DNA from: Flavobacterium chungbukense
Lineage (GTDB): Bacteria; Bacteroidota; Bacteroidia; Flavobacteriales; Flavobacteriaceae
Reading direction: 5' to 3'
NCBI RefSeq assembly: GCF_020805785.1
Contig: NZ_JAJGZV010000005.1
Coordinates: forward strand, 186,001 to 250,000
DNA: 64,000 nucleotides
The position numbers and the translations under genes were made by a program. Shown piece after piece: positions 1 through 8,828 of this stretch (position 1 is the first letter of the stretch; the number at the start of each line of letters is the position of its first letter). The notes beneath the pieces were generated by a model. It saw only the letters and a list, made by a program, of their open reading frames with translations, ran no database searches and was not told the origin of the DNA.

Positions 1-62
1 AAAAGGATTAGAGATCACAATCATATCTTTTCTCTTTATTCTTTCTTCTATTTTCTAAAACT

Positions 63-1886
63 CTAAATATAAATCTCTTTCCCTTGCTCAATAAATTCTT
101 CTGATTTCTCCTGCATTCCTTTTTCAGCCGCAGCAACATCCCTAATTTCCTGAGATATTTTCATAGAACAGAATTTAGGACCGCACATCGAGCAGAAGTG
201 CGCTACTTTTGCGCCATCTGCAGGAAGTGTTTCATCGTGAAATTCTCTTGCTGTATCAGGATCTAGCGCCAAATTAAATTGATCTTCCCAACGGAATTCA
301 AAACGGGCTTTACTTAATGCATTATCGCGATATTGCGCTCCTGGATGGCCTTTTGCTAAATCTGCAGCATGAGCCGAAATTTTATAAGTGATCACTCCAT
401 CTTTTACATCTTTTTTATTTGGTAAACCGAGATGTTCTTTTGGAGTTACATAACACAGCATTGCGCAACCGTACCAGCCAATCATTGCCGCTCCAATTGC
501 CGATGTAATATGATCGTAACCTGGTGCAATATCTGTTGTTAAAGGACCTAATGTGTAAAAAGGCGCTTCATGGCAATGTTCTAATTGTTTGTCCATGTTT
601 TTTTTAATCATGTGCATCGGAACGTGTCCAGGCCCTTCAATAAAAACCTGAACATCATGTTTCCAAGCAATTTTGGTCAATTCGCCTAAAGTTTCTAGTT
701 CGGCAAATTGTGCAGCATCATTCGCGTCAGCAATCGAGCCTGGACGCAAACCATCTCCAAGAGAAAAAGCGACATCATATTGTTTCATAATTTCGCAGAT
801 TTCTTCAAAATGAGTGTATAAGAAGTTTTCTTTATGATGAAATAAACACCATTTTGCCATAATTGAACCGCCTCGAGAAACAATTCCAGTCACACGATTT
901 GCAGTTAAGTGAATATATCGAAGCAAAACTCCAGCGTGAATGGTGAAATAAGAAACACCTTGTTCTGCTTGCTCAATTAAAGTATCGCGGAAAATTTCCC
1001 AAGTCAAATCTTCGGCAATTCCTTTTACTTTTTCCAATGCCTGATAAATCGGAACGGTTCCAATTGGAACGGGTGAATTTCGGATAATCCATTCTCTGGT
1101 TTCATGAATGTTTTTTCCTGTTGATAAATCCATAATCGTGTCAGCTCCCCAACGGCAAGCCCAAACGGCTTTTTCTACTTCTTCTTCAATGCTGGAAGTG
1201 ACAGCACTGTTACCAATGTTGGCATTAATTTTTACCAAGAAATTTCGACCAACAATCATCGGTTCGCTTTCTGGATGGTTAATATTGTTTGGAATTATGG
1301 CTCTTCCGCAAGCTACTTCAGAACGAACAAATTCTGGAGTGATTTTACTTTTTGGCGTATTAGCACCGAAACTATGACCGCCGTGCTGGCATTGCATAGC
1401 TTTGGTTTGCTCATTTAAAAGTTCAATTCTTTGGTTTTCGCGAATGGCAATATATTCCATTTCAGGTGTGATAATTCCTTGTTTGGCGTAATACAATTGC
1501 GTTACGTTTGCTCCTTTTTTGGCACGTTTTGGCTGATGTAAATATTCAAAACGAAGATGGTTCAGACTTTCATCACGTAATCTGCTTTGTCCGTAATCAG
1601 ATGTTATTTCGCCCAAAATTTCAACATCATTTCGATCTAGAATCCAACTTTCGCGTAAGCGTGGCAGTCCTTTTCGGATATCAATTTCAACATTTGGATC
1701 TGTATATGGTCCTGAAGTATCGTAAACTGTTACAGGTGGATTTTTTTCTATTCCGCCATTTGAAAGTTTTGTGTCGCTAAGATGAATCTCGCGCATCGCT
1801 ACTTTTATAGGGTGAATTTCACCATCTATATATACTTTTTTAGAATTTGGAAATGGGGTTCTGGATATTTGTTCTTCTGTTGTCAT
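63..1886 (-). CDS. thiC: Phosphomethylpyrimidine synthase ThiC
   Basis: ThiC is a radical-SAM enzyme that rearranges aminoimidazole ribotide into HMP phosphate, the pyrimidine half of thiamin. The 607-residue product is close to the family's usual length. It carries the C-terminal CX2CX4C [4Fe-4S] motif (CSMCGPKFC, Cys565, Cys568, Cys573) and conserved blocks such as GDGLRPGSIADAND and EGPGHVPMHMI. It lies 146 bp downstream of thiS on the same strand and behind a TPP riboswitch, so it should be repressed when thiamin pyrophosphate is plentiful. Further thiamin genes would be expected below base 63, outside the window. The gene is complete with no sign of damage. Confidence 0.97.
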   Translation of the reverse strand: MTTEEQISRTPFPNSKKVYIDGEIHPIKVAMREIHLSDTKLSNGGIEKNPPVTVYDTSGPYTDPNVEIDIRKGLPRLRESWILDRNDVEILGEITSDYGQSRLRDESLNHLRFEYLHQPKRAKKGANVTQLYYAKQGIITPEMEYIAIRENQRIELLNEQTKAMQCQHGGHSFGANTPKSKITPEFVRSEVACGRAIIPNNINHPESEPMIVGRNFLVKINANIGNSAVTSSIEEEVEKAVWACRWGADTIMDLSTGKNIHETREWIIRNSPVPIGTVPIYQALEKVKGIAEDLTWEIFRDTLIEQAEQGVSYFTIHAGVLLRYIHLTANRVTGIVSRGGSIMAKWCLFHHKENFLYTHFEEICEIMKQYDVAFSLGDGLRPGSIADANDAAQFAELETLGELTKIAWKHDVQVFIEGPGHVPMHMIKKNMDKQLEHCHEAPFYTLGPLTTDIAPGYDHITSAIGAAMIGWYGCAMLCYVTPKEHLGLPNKKDVKDGVITYKISAHAADLAKGHPGAQYRDNALSKARFEFRWEDQFNLALDPDTAREFHDETLPADGAKVAHFCSMCGPKFCSMKISQEIRDVAAAEKGMQEKSEEFIEQGKEIYI

Positions 1887-1894
1887 AGTTTTTT

Positions 1895-1922
1895 GTTTCA
1901 GGTTTGAAGTTTAAAGTTTCAA
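1895..1922. repeat. Heptamer array (GTTTCAA-type), four units
   Basis: Four consecutive 7-bp units, GTTTCAG, GTTTGAA, GTTTAAA and GTTTCAA, sit just upstream of the thiC start. The same unit type recurs at 2430-2450 beside the thiamin promoter. Function unknown. Confidence 0.6.
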
Positions 1923-1956
1923 CTTGTTCGGATTGCGTTTATTTACAGTATTTTTC

Positions 1957-1984
1957 CGTAGAGGCGCACTGCTGTGCGTCTACG
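1957..1984. repeat. REP-like palindrome, copy 1
   Basis: A GC-rich imperfect palindrome in AT-rich DNA between thiS and thiC. The arms are CGTAGAGGCGCAC and GTGCGTCTACG around a TGCT loop. A second copy starting with the identical 12-mer GTAGAGGCGCAC is at 16415-16439, so this looks like a dispersed palindromic repeat. In the thiS-thiC transcript it would form a hairpin, which could affect RNA stability between the two genes. Confidence 0.6.
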
Positions 1985-2032
1985 TCCAGTGTGTAATTGG
2001 AATTTGGATTTTTAATTATTGGAATTTAAATT

Positions 2033-2239
2033 CTATCCTCCTTGAGTAGCAGAAATAATCAGAATTTCATCAGTTTCTTGTACGAAGAATTCGTTCCATT
2101 TGATTTTTGGAACAACAGTATTGTTAATAGCAACGGCGATTCCGTTTTGTTTGTTGGGAATTTCGAGATCGAGCAATGATTGAACGCTTAGCGATTCAGC
2201 ATTGAATTTTTTTGTTTGTTGATTGATTTTTAGTTCCAT
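2033..2239 (-). CDS. thiS: Sulfur carrier protein ThiS
   Basis: A small ubiquitin-fold sulfur carrier. Its C-terminal glycine is adenylated and thiocarboxylated, and it then donates sulfur for the thiazole ring of thiamin. The 68-residue product ends in the required Gly-Gly (ATQGG) and has the expected length. It is the first gene after the TPP riboswitch (2318-2397) and precedes thiC on the same strand. A degenerate 7-bp-period stretch (about 1995-2032) abuts its stop codon. No oddities in the coding sequence. Confidence 0.93.
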   Translation of the reverse strand: MELKINQQTKKFNAESLSVQSLLDLEIPNKQNGIAVAINNTVVPKIKWNEFFVQETDEILIISATQGG

Positions 2240-2317
2240 TCCTTTTTGAGTTTAGTGTATAGTTACACGTTAGGAATGGCTACAATTACGCATAAAAATG
2301 CGCGCAGAAGTCATCTT

Positions 2318-2397
2318 ACTTTTCCCTACGCTAGTATGAACTAGATCAGGTTCAGAGGGTAAAATCTCAGCCTACAAGTTGTAGACACCCCTAAAGT
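2318..2397 (-). promoter_or_regulatory. TPP riboswitch (THI element)
   Basis: Read on the minus strand, the region contains the conserved THI-box blocks in order: AGGGGTGTC, a variable stem, GGCTGAGAT, then CTGAACCTGATCTAGTT and TAGCGTAGGGAAAAGTAAG. These are the thiamin-pyrophosphate binding core. It lies about 80 nt upstream of thiS. A short hairpin (CGCAT, AAAA, ATGCG; 2289-2302) sits between the aptamer and thiS and could be part of the expression platform. It has no U-tract, so translational control seems more likely than termination. Confidence 0.96.
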
Positions 2398-2403
2398 GTG
2401 AAG

Positions 2404-2411
2404 CAAATATA
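2404..2411 (-). promoter_or_regulatory. Promoter -7 box for the thiamin operon
   Basis: The minus strand reads TATATTTG, an exact match to the Bacteroidota TAnnTTTG -7 element, a few bases upstream of the riboswitch 5' end. No clear -33 TTG is visible at the usual distance. The heptamer array 2430-2450 occupies that region instead. Confidence 0.55.
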
Positions 2412-2429
2412 GATAATTTTTGTTTAAAA

Positions 2430-2450
2430 GTTTCAGGTTTCAAGTTTCAA
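2430..2450. repeat. Heptamer array (GTTTCAA-type), three units
   Basis: Three 7-bp units, GTTTCAG, GTTTCAA and GTTTCAA, upstream of the thiamin promoter and beyond the tag stop codon. The unit type is the same as at 1895-1922. Confidence 0.55.
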
Positions 2451-2491
2451 GTTGTGCAAAATTTAAAACTTTGACTTAAAACGGAGGTTGT

Positions 2492-3058
2492 TTATTGGGT
2501 GTTTTTCCAGCAGTTTTCCGCGTGATCATTGATCATTCCTGTAGCTTGCATGTGTGCGTAAACAACAGTGGAGCCGACAAATTTAAATCCTCTTTTTTTT
2601 AAATCTTTACTGATTTCGTCTGAAAGAGGCGTCGTGGCTGGAACATCTTTTGAGGTTTTTGGACTGTTTATTATTGGTTTTCCGTTAGTGAATTTCCAGA
2701 TATAATCTGAAAAACTTCCAAATTCTTCCTGAATTTTTATAAAAGCCTGGGCGTTTGAAACGGCTGCTTTTATTTTAAGTTTATTACGAATGATTCCACT
2801 ATTTTGAAGTAGTTCTTGTATTTTATCTTCAGAATAATTGGCAATTTTTTTATAGTCGAAATAGTCGAATGCATTTCTGAAATTTTCTCTTTTGTTAAGA
2901 ATTGTAATCCAGCTTAAACCGGCTTGAAACGTTTCTAGAATTAAAAACTCGAATAAAGTAGGGTCGTCGTAAACGGGAACTCCCCATTCTTCGTCGTGGT
3001 ATTTTTTGTATAAATCGCTGGAAGTGCACCAGCCACATCGAATAAGATCTTTTTCCAT
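2492..3058 (-). CDS. tag: DNA-3-methyladenine glycosylase I
   Basis: Removes 3-methyladenine from alkylated DNA as the first step of base excision repair. The product (188 residues from this start) has the Tag family hallmarks: N-terminal RCGWC, a following His in YHDEEWG, and C-terminal HAENCW, which together give the Cys/His zinc site. The ATG at 3058 overlaps the stop of the upstream lipoprotein gene as TAATG. I prefer this start to the in-frame ATG at 3076, because it matches the family N-terminus and implies translational coupling. Confidence 0.93.
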   Translation of the reverse strand: MEKDLIRCGWCTSSDLYKKYHDEEWGVPVYDDPTLFEFLILETFQAGLSWITILNKRENFRNAFDYFDYKKIANYSEDKIQELLQNSGIIRNKLKIKAAVSNAQAFIKIQEEFGSFSDYIWKFTNGKPIINSPKTSKDVPATTPLSDEISKDLKKRGFKFVGSTVVYAHMQATGMINDHAENCWKNTQ

Positions 3059-3735
3059 TATTTTCCGATTTGCCAACTGTATCCTTTTACGGTAGGAATA
3101 TACGCTGAACTGCCAATTATTACTAAATCAGTATAAATTTTTTTATCGTATTTAATGCCAATTGCTGTTCCTGAAGTATATAATTTATTGGCTTTAAAGG
3201 TAATTTTCATTAACCCGTCTTTGAATTTTGCATCAGAAACTTTTTCTAAAAACCAAGTCGATTTCCATTTTACCTCTATTTCATCTTCTGCAGTTTTGGT
3301 GATACTTTTAACTATCTTGACAGCTTCTCTTGGAATTTCAAAATTTTGCGTTAGTTCTTTTTGAGTAAACGTTTCCCCAATTTCACTGCTGGAAAGTATT
3401 TTTTTTAAATTATCAAATGTCATTAAGCTCTTATTCGATTGTTTTGGATCTATTAAATTGCTTTCAGCAGTCGTTTCTAAATTTTGTATTTGAGGTTTAT
3501 TTTCTGTTTTTGGGCTCAACGTAAAATTGTTTTTTTGATAAGATTTTGAGCCTTTTTCCAGATTTTTTACTCCTGACTTTTCTAAATAGCTTCTTTTGAA
3601 TTTTTTTTCAGAAGCGGGTTTTAATTTATTGACAGAAGAAATTAGTTCCTTTTTTGGCTGTTTTTTAGCATCATTGCTACAGCTTATTAGGAAGTAAGTT
3701 GTTGAAAGTAATATGATTGCGCAAATTTTTTTCAT
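3058..3735 (-). CDS. Hypothetical lipoprotein upstream of tag
   Basis: I do not recognise this family. The 225-residue product begins with a signal peptide ending in a lipobox (LISC, Cys19), so it is probably a lipoprotein in the cell envelope. A Lys/Ser/Asn-rich, probably disordered stretch covers about residues 24-105. A more conserved-looking C-terminal part of about 110 residues, with alternating charged and hydrophobic residues suggesting beta strands, ends the protein. Its stop overlaps the tag start by one base, so the two are likely co-transcribed, although no shared function is obvious. Function unknown. Confidence 0.75.
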   Translation of the reverse strand: MKKICAIILLSTTYFLISCSNDAKKQPKKELISSVNKLKPASEKKFKRSYLEKSGVKNLEKGSKSYQKNNFTLSPKTENKPQIQNLETTAESNLIDPKQSNKSLMTFDNLKKILSSSEIGETFTQKELTQNFEIPREAVKIVKSITKTAEDEIEVKWKSTWFLEKVSDAKFKDGLMKITFKANKLYTSGTAIGIKYDKKIYTDLVIIGSSAYIPTVKGYSWQIGK

Positions 3736-3750
3736 TATGTTAAGGTAATC

Positions 3751-4413
3751 TTATTCCTTGAGAGAAGTGTGCTCATTTAAATATTTTTTTATCAAATAAT
3801 GACCTAAATAAATTGCAGGAGTTAAAACAATAGCGATAGCTAATTTAAAAGCGTATCCAACCAATCCTGAAGATATAAAGGTGTTGAAATCAATCTTTCC
3901 GGGAAGCCAGAAAGCAATTCCTAATACGATGAAAGAATCGAATAATTGTGAAATTACAGTTGAACCTGTTGTTCTAAGCCATATTTTTTTATGGCCTGTT
4001 CGGTTTCTAAAGAACCAAAAAACACTGACATCGATCAATTGTGAAACCATAAAAGCAATAATACTACCAACAATAATCCACATACTTTGTCCGAAAACTG
4101 CTTGAAATTGTTCGTCATTTACAGGACTAATTCCTTTTGCTGCGGGAATTACAATTGCCATAAACAAGATTAAAAAAGCGTATGCAATTAAACATGCCGT
4201 AATGAAAGAAAGTTTTTTTACGCCCTTTTCTCCAAAATATTCATTAATTAAATCTGTGGTTAAAAATACAATAGGCCAAGGCAAAATTCCTATACTCATA
4301 ACAAAAGGTCCAATCTGAATTAATTTCCCTCCAATAAGTTCAGCTACAACGGCATTGGTGATAAATATTCCTGCAAGAACTACAAAAACGATCTCTTTTC
4401 TGGTTTTAAACAT
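3751..4413 (-). CDS. Queuosine precursor transporter (YhhQ/VUT family)
   Basis: A 220-residue integral membrane protein with about six hydrophobic segments. It resembles the YhhQ/VUT1 family (PF02592), whose E. coli member imports queuosine precursors (preQ0/preQ1). Family-like features are the N-terminal TNAVVAELIGGKL, the LTTDLINEYFGEKG motif after the second segment, and a C-terminal region ending in LGHYLIKKYL. A -7-like TAAATTTG lies at 4436-4443 on the minus strand. The queG gene at 49 kb supports queuosine metabolism in this organism. Direction and exact substrate are inferred from the family. Confidence 0.88.
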   Translation of the reverse strand: MFKTRKEIVFVVLAGIFITNAVVAELIGGKLIQIGPFVMSIGILPWPIVFLTTDLINEYFGEKGVKKLSFITACLIAYAFLILFMAIVIPAAKGISPVNDEQFQAVFGQSMWIIVGSIIAFMVSQLIDVSVFWFFRNRTGHKKIWLRTTGSTVISQLFDSFIVLGIAFWLPGKIDFNTFISSGLVGYAFKLAIAIVLTPAIYLGHYLIKKYLNEHTSLKE

Positions 4414-4575
4414 ACTTATTTGATAATTGATGTTTCAAATTTAAGCTATTTCCTTTTAATTGATAATGGTTTTTTGAATTTGAAATTGGCTCAAGTTAAA
4501 AGTTAAAAATTATTCTTTGGTTTTCTTTTTAGTTATTTTTGGAACAATAACTAGTTCTATTATTGAATCAAATTA

Positions 4576-6699
4576 ATGAGAATGAAAAAAATAGTATCAA
4601 TTTTTATGATGAGTACAACTTTTTTTGCGTCTAACGCACAAACAAATTCTGATAATCCACTGCTGAAAAAATGGACAGGACCTTATGGTGGTGTTCCAGC
4701 TTTCAATGAGTATAAAGTGTCAGATTTTAAACCAGCAATCGAATTTGCAATTCAGGAAAAACTGAGTGAAGTAGATGCTATTGCAAACAATCCGAAAGTA
4801 CCAACTTTTGACAACACGATAGCGGCAATGGAGCGCTCTGGAAAGACTATTTCGAGAATTTTAACGGTTTATGGTATCTATCGTTCCAATTTAAGCAGTC
4901 CAGAATTTAGTGTTGTAGACAGAGAAATGTCTCCAAAATTTTCTGAGTTTAGTGATAAAATCAATCAGAATAAAAAATTATTTACTAGAATTGAAACAGT
5001 TTATAATTCTAAAGAAAAGAGTAAACTTACAAGCGAGCAGCAACGTTTAATTTGGCTGTATTACAACAATTTTGTTCGTCAAGGTGCTCAGCTTAATGAT
5101 GCAGATAAAGCAAAAGTAGCGGCTATCAATAAAGAATTAGCGACGCTTTTTACACGTTTCAGTCAAAATTTACTTGCAGAAGAGCATAATCAATATGTTG
5201 CTTTAAAGACAGAAAGTGATTTTGATGGTTTGCCAGCAGAAGTTAAAAATGCAGCTATAGCAGAAGCAAAAGAAAGAAAACTTGGTGTAATGGGATGTGT
5301 TGCTAATACACGTTCTTCAATTGAACCATTTTTGACATTTTCAACACGTAGAGACCTACGAGAAAAAGCCTTTGAAATTTTTGTTAAACGAGGAGACAAC
5401 GGTAATGAAAATGATAACAATGCAACACTTGTTTCTATTTTGCAGCTGCGTACTCAAAAAGCGAAATTATTAGGATATCCTACTTTTGCTGACTGGAGTT
5501 TGTCTAATAAAATGGCAAAAGATCCAAAAAAGACTTTGGCTTTGATGGAGTCAGTTTGGGAACCGGCTGTTGAACAAGTGCACAAGGATGTTGCAGAAAT
5601 GCAAAAAATAGTTGATGATGAAAAAGGAAATTTTAAGATTCAGCCATGGGATTACCGCTTTTATGCTGAAAAGGTTAGAAAAGCAAAATACGATTTAGAT
5701 CAGAATGAAGTTAAGCCATATCTTCAGTTAGAAAACTTACGTGAAGGTATGTTTTGGGTTGCGGGTGAATTGTTTAATTTAAGCTTCAAACAAATTACCA
5801 ATGTTCCAGTTTATCATCCAGATGTACGTGTGTGGGAGGTAAGTAATAAATTAACAGGCAAAGTGGTTGGTTTATGGTATTTTGATCCTTACGCGCGTGC
5901 GGGAAAACGCTCTGGAGCTTGGATGAATGCTTACCGTGATCAGCAAAAACTTGATGGCGATGTACTTACAATTGTTTCTAATAACTGTAATTTTGTTAAA
6001 GGAGCACCAAATGAGCCGATTTTAATTTCTTGGGAAGATGCAAGTACACTATTCCATGAATTTGGGCACGCACTTCATGGATTGTGTTCAAATGTAACGT
6101 ATCCAAGTCTGGCAGGAACATCTGTAGCGCGAGATTATGTTGAGTTTCCTTCGCAGTTATTAGAACACTGGCTGGCAACCCCAGAAGTGTTGAATAAATT
6201 TGCGTTGCATTATAAAACAAACCAGCCTTTGCCAAAGACTTTAGTTGAAAGAATTGAAAAAGCATCTAATTTTGGAGAAGGCTTTGCTACTGTCGAAACA
6301 ATTTCGAGTTCTTTGGTAGATATGAAGCTTCATTTGGCTACACAACCAATTGATCCTCATAAATTTGAAAAAGAGACTTTAGATGCGCTTCATATGCCTT
6401 CAGAAATTGTGATGCGTCATCGTATTCCTCAATTTGGACATATTTTCTCAAGCGATGGTTATGCTGCTGGTTATTACAGCTATTTATGGGCAGATGTTAT
6501 CAATGCTGATGCATGGGAAGCTTTCTTAGAAGGAAAAGGACCTTATGATAAAGAAGTGGCCAAAAAGCTTTATGAAAATGTTTTTAGCATAGGAAACACT
6601 ATTGATCAGGAAAAGGCATATGAGAATTTTAGAGGAAGAGCTCCAAAATCTGATGCTTTGATGCGTGCAAGAAATTTCCCGATTAAGGGTAAAAAATAA
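4576..6699 (+). CDS. dcp: M3-family peptidyl-dipeptidase (Dcp-like), exported
   Basis: A zinc metallopeptidase of family M3 (thimet oligopeptidase/Dcp group) that removes C-terminal dipeptides from short peptides. The 707-residue product has the HEXXH zinc site as HEFGH (residues 494-498) within FHEFGHALHG, and the downstream E of the family in the GFATVETI region. An N-terminal signal peptide ending around FASNAQ suggests the periplasm, whereas many Dcp proteins are cytosolic. An in-frame second ATG at 4582 (MKKIV) is an equally plausible start. A TATTTTTG -7 box lies at 4534-4541 and a terminator follows at 6721. It appears to be monocistronic. Confidence 0.93.
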   Translation: MRMKKIVSIFMMSTTFFASNAQTNSDNPLLKKWTGPYGGVPAFNEYKVSDFKPAIEFAIQEKLSEVDAIANNPKVPTFDNTIAAMERSGKTISRILTVYGIYRSNLSSPEFSVVDREMSPKFSEFSDKINQNKKLFTRIETVYNSKEKSKLTSEQQRLIWLYYNNFVRQGAQLNDADKAKVAAINKELATLFTRFSQNLLAEEHNQYVALKTESDFDGLPAEVKNAAIAEAKERKLGVMGCVANTRSSIEPFLTFSTRRDLREKAFEIFVKRGDNGNENDNNATLVSILQLRTQKAKLLGYPTFADWSLSNKMAKDPKKTLALMESVWEPAVEQVHKDVAEMQKIVDDEKGNFKIQPWDYRFYAEKVRKAKYDLDQNEVKPYLQLENLREGMFWVAGELFNLSFKQITNVPVYHPDVRVWEVSNKLTGKVVGLWYFDPYARAGKRSGAWMNAYRDQQKLDGDVLTIVSNNCNFVKGAPNEPILISWEDASTLFHEFGHALHGLCSNVTYPSLAGTSVARDYVEFPSQLLEHWLATPEVLNKFALHYKTNQPLPKTLVERIEKASNFGEGFATVETISSSLVDMKLHLATQPIDPHKFEKETLDALHMPSEIVMRHRIPQFGHIFSSDGYAAGYYSYLWADVINADAWEAFLEGKGPYDKEVAKKLYENVFSIGNTIDQEKAYENFRGRAPKSDALMRARNFPIKGKK

Positions 6700-6720
6700 T
6701 AAGATGAAAATCTGATTAAA

Positions 6721-6752
6721 GTCCTCGAATAATTATTTATTCGGGGATTTTT
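6721..6752 (+). terminator. Intrinsic terminator after dcp
   Basis: Hairpin CCTCGAATAA / TTATTCGGGG, with one G-U type pair, followed by a T-tract, 22 bp after the dcp stop. Confidence 0.85.
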
Positions 6753-6843
6753 TTTGAATTGTCATGCAATTCGATCTTATAAAATAATTAAAGTCAAAGT
6801 CTTCTTTTTAGTAGTTCCAAAAGGAAGGACTTATATTATAGAG

Positions 6844-6859
6844 CTGGACTTCAGTCCAG
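6844..6859. repeat. Short perfect palindrome CTGGACTTCAGTCCAG
   Basis: Seven-bp arms around TC, in the space between the convergent dcp and tsf terminators. It may be a member of a dispersed palindromic repeat family, but only one copy is seen in this window. Confidence 0.4.
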
Positions 6860-6880
6860 TTTATGTCGAATAACAAAAAA

Positions 6881-6906
6881 AGCCCGAATAAATAAATATT
6901 CGGGCT
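6881..6906 (-). terminator. Terminator of tsf (bidirectional)
   Basis: Perfect stem AGCCCGAATA / TATTCGGGCT with an A-tract on one side and a T-tract on the other. It works for the minus-strand rpsB-tsf unit and could also back up dcp termination. Confidence 0.88.
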
Positions 6907-6929
6907 TTTTTATATTGAAAAAAAATAGA

Positions 6930-7892
6930 TTAACCTAAAGTTACTCTTTTGAAACCAGTGATTTCAACATTGAATCCTTTAACATAATCACCAACTTTTT
7001 TACTGTCATCTTTGATGAAGTTTTGATCTAGTAAAGCTTTTTCTTGATCTAAAGTAGTGTTGTCAGAAATGAAACGTTGCACTTTTCCTGGAAGAATTTT
7101 GTCCCAGATTTGTTCTGGTTTACCTTCAGCTTTTAATTCAGCTTTAGCATCTTCTTCTGCTTGTTTGATAACTTCAGGAGTTAATTGAGAGAAAGAGATG
7201 TATTTAGGAACATTTTTTAAAGTTTTTCCTAAACGTTTTGCTTCTTCATTATCTTTTTCGATTACAGCAATACGAGCAGCAAGTTCAGATTCAACGAAAG
7301 CTGGATCAAAATCTTTGTAAGATAATGTATCAGCACCCATAGAAGCAACTTGCATAGACACGTCTTTTGTTAAAGTTTCTGCATTAGCAATTGGAGCAGA
7401 AATAGCTGTTAAAGCAGCAATTTTGTTTACGTGAACATAAGATCCAACAAAAGCACCTTCTAAAATTTCGAAACCACCGATTTCGATTTTCTCACCGATA
7501 ACACCTGTTTGCTCGATTAATTTTTCAGCAACAGTAATTCCGTTGAAGTCAGAAGCTAAGAACTCTTCTTTAGAAGAGAAATTGATAGCTCTTTCAACTA
7601 AATCTTTAGCTAAAGTTACGAAAGCTTCATTTTTACCTACGAAGTCAGTTTCACAGTTTAAAGTGATGATAGCTCCTTTAGTGTTGTCTGCATTGATAAA
7701 AGAAACAGCAGCTCCTTCAGAAGACTCACGGTCAGAACGGTTAGCAGCAACTTTTTGTCCTTTTTCTCTTAGGATTTGTATCGCTTTATCGAAATCTCCT
7801 TCAGCTTCAACTAAAGCTTTTTTACAGTCCATCATTCCGGCACCTGTAGATTGTCTTAATTTATTTACGTCTGCAGCAGTAATTGTTGACAT
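6930..7892 (-). CDS. tsf: Translation elongation factor Ts
   Basis: EF-Ts recycles EF-Tu by promoting GDP/GTP exchange. From the ATG at 7892 the product is 320 residues and starts with the family N-terminus (ITAADVNKLRQSTGAGMMDCKKAL). The conserved NCETDFV block follows near residue 80. A longer in-frame ORF from 7946 adds 18 residues that do not look like EF-Ts, so the inner start was chosen. It is downstream of rpsB, the common bacterial order, with a 140-bp gap that contains 7-bp-period DNA. A strong terminator follows. Confidence 0.96.
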   Translation of the reverse strand: MSTITAADVNKLRQSTGAGMMDCKKALVEAEGDFDKAIQILREKGQKVAANRSDRESSEGAAVSFINADNTKGAIITLNCETDFVGKNEAFVTLAKDLVERAINFSSKEEFLASDFNGITVAEKLIEQTGVIGEKIEIGGFEILEGAFVGSYVHVNKIAALTAISAPIANAETLTKDVSMQVASMGADTLSYKDFDPAFVESELAARIAVIEKDNEEAKRLGKTLKNVPKYISFSQLTPEVIKQAEEDAKAELKAEGKPEQIWDKILPGKVQRFISDNTTLDQEKALLDQNFIKDDSKKVGDYVKGFNVEITGFKRVTLG

Positions 7893-7990
7893 AATATTTT
7901 GAATTTTTAATGTTAAAAGTAAAAAATTCCAGCTTTTAAATCCCAAACTCCAATTTTAATAAATTATCAACATAACGTTTTTAATTTTGT

Positions 7991-8032
7991 ATTTGGAATT
8001 TGGAATTTAAAATTTGGAATTTAAAATTTGAT
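7991..8032. repeat. Heptamer array, six units, abutting the rpsB stop
   Basis: Exactly six 7-bp units (ATTTGGA, ATTTGGA, ATTTAAA, ATTTGGA, ATTTAAA, ATTTGAT) fill 42 bp and end directly against the rpsB stop codon at 8033. A further degenerate 7-bp-phased stretch is at 7924-7958. An array of the same size abuts the polA stop (13421-13462). Confidence 0.7.
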
Positions 8033-8800
8033 TTATTCTTCAGTTGCAGGAGCAGCTTCAGCTTCAACAGCAGGAGCAGCTTCTTCAGTAGCTTCAACTT
8101 CTTTTTCAGAACCTCTGTCAGAAAGACCTTCGATTACTGCAGTAGTTACTAAAGATAAAATTTTGTCAATTGATTTAGAAGCATCATCATTTGCAGGAAT
8201 CACGTAATCAACCTCTCTTGGGTCAGAATTCGTATCAACCATTGCGAAAACTGGAATGTTTAATTTTTGAGCTTCTTTTATTGCGATGTGTTCAGCTTTG
8301 ATATCTACTACGAACAATGCTGCAGGTAGTCTAGACATATCAGCAATTGAACCTAAGTTTTTCTCTAATTTAGCACGTAGACGATCAACTTGCAAACGCT
8401 CTTTTTTAGATAACGTCATGAAAGTACCATCTTTCTTCATTTTATCAATAGAAGACATTTTTTTAACTGCCTTTCTGATAGTTACGAAGTTAGTTAGCAT
8501 TCCACCAGGCCATCTTTCAGTGATGTAAGGCATGTTTGCAGCCTTTGCTTTGTCAGCAACGATGTCTTTAGCTTGTTTTTTGGTAGCTACGAATAAGATT
8601 TTTCTACCTGATGCAGCGATTTTTTTCAAAGCTTCGTTAGCTTCTTCAATTTTAGCTGCAGTTTTATATAGATTGATAATGTGAATACCATTACGCTCCA
8701 TATAAATGTAAGGAGCCATGTTTGGATCCCATTTTCTAGTCATGTGTCCGAAGTGAACACCTGCTTCTAGTAATTCTTTTACTTCTATTTTGTTTGCCAT
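8033..8800 (-). CDS. rpsB: 30S ribosomal protein S2
   Basis: S2 joins the small subunit late and is needed for S1 function in many bacteria. The 255-residue product has the canonical N-terminus (ELLEAGVHFGHMTRKWDP), TERWPGGMLTN, and the LPAALFVVDIKAEHIAIKEA region. The C-terminus is a short Ala/Glu-rich tail typical of Flavobacteriaceae S2. It precedes tsf. The 176-bp space upstream of the start holds a strongly foldable leader (8829-8904), a likely site of S2 autoregulation. Confidence 0.97.
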   Translation of the reverse strand: MANKIEVKELLEAGVHFGHMTRKWDPNMAPYIYMERNGIHIINLYKTAAKIEEANEALKKIAASGRKILFVATKKQAKDIVADKAKAANMPYITERWPGGMLTNFVTIRKAVKKMSSIDKMKKDGTFMTLSKKERLQVDRLRAKLEKNLGSIADMSRLPAALFVVDIKAEHIAIKEAQKLNIPVFAMVDTNSDPREVDYVIPANDDASKSIDKILSLVTTAVIEGLSDRGSEKEVEATEEAAPAVEAEAAPATEE

Positions 8801-8828
8801 TTTTGTACTAGTTTACGTTCTGTTGATT

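Noticed and set aside
1508..1780. Open frames on the plus strand inside thiC
   Set aside because: Shadows of the conserved minus-strand gene. The same applies to most short frames opposite polA, infB, actB and the giant gene.
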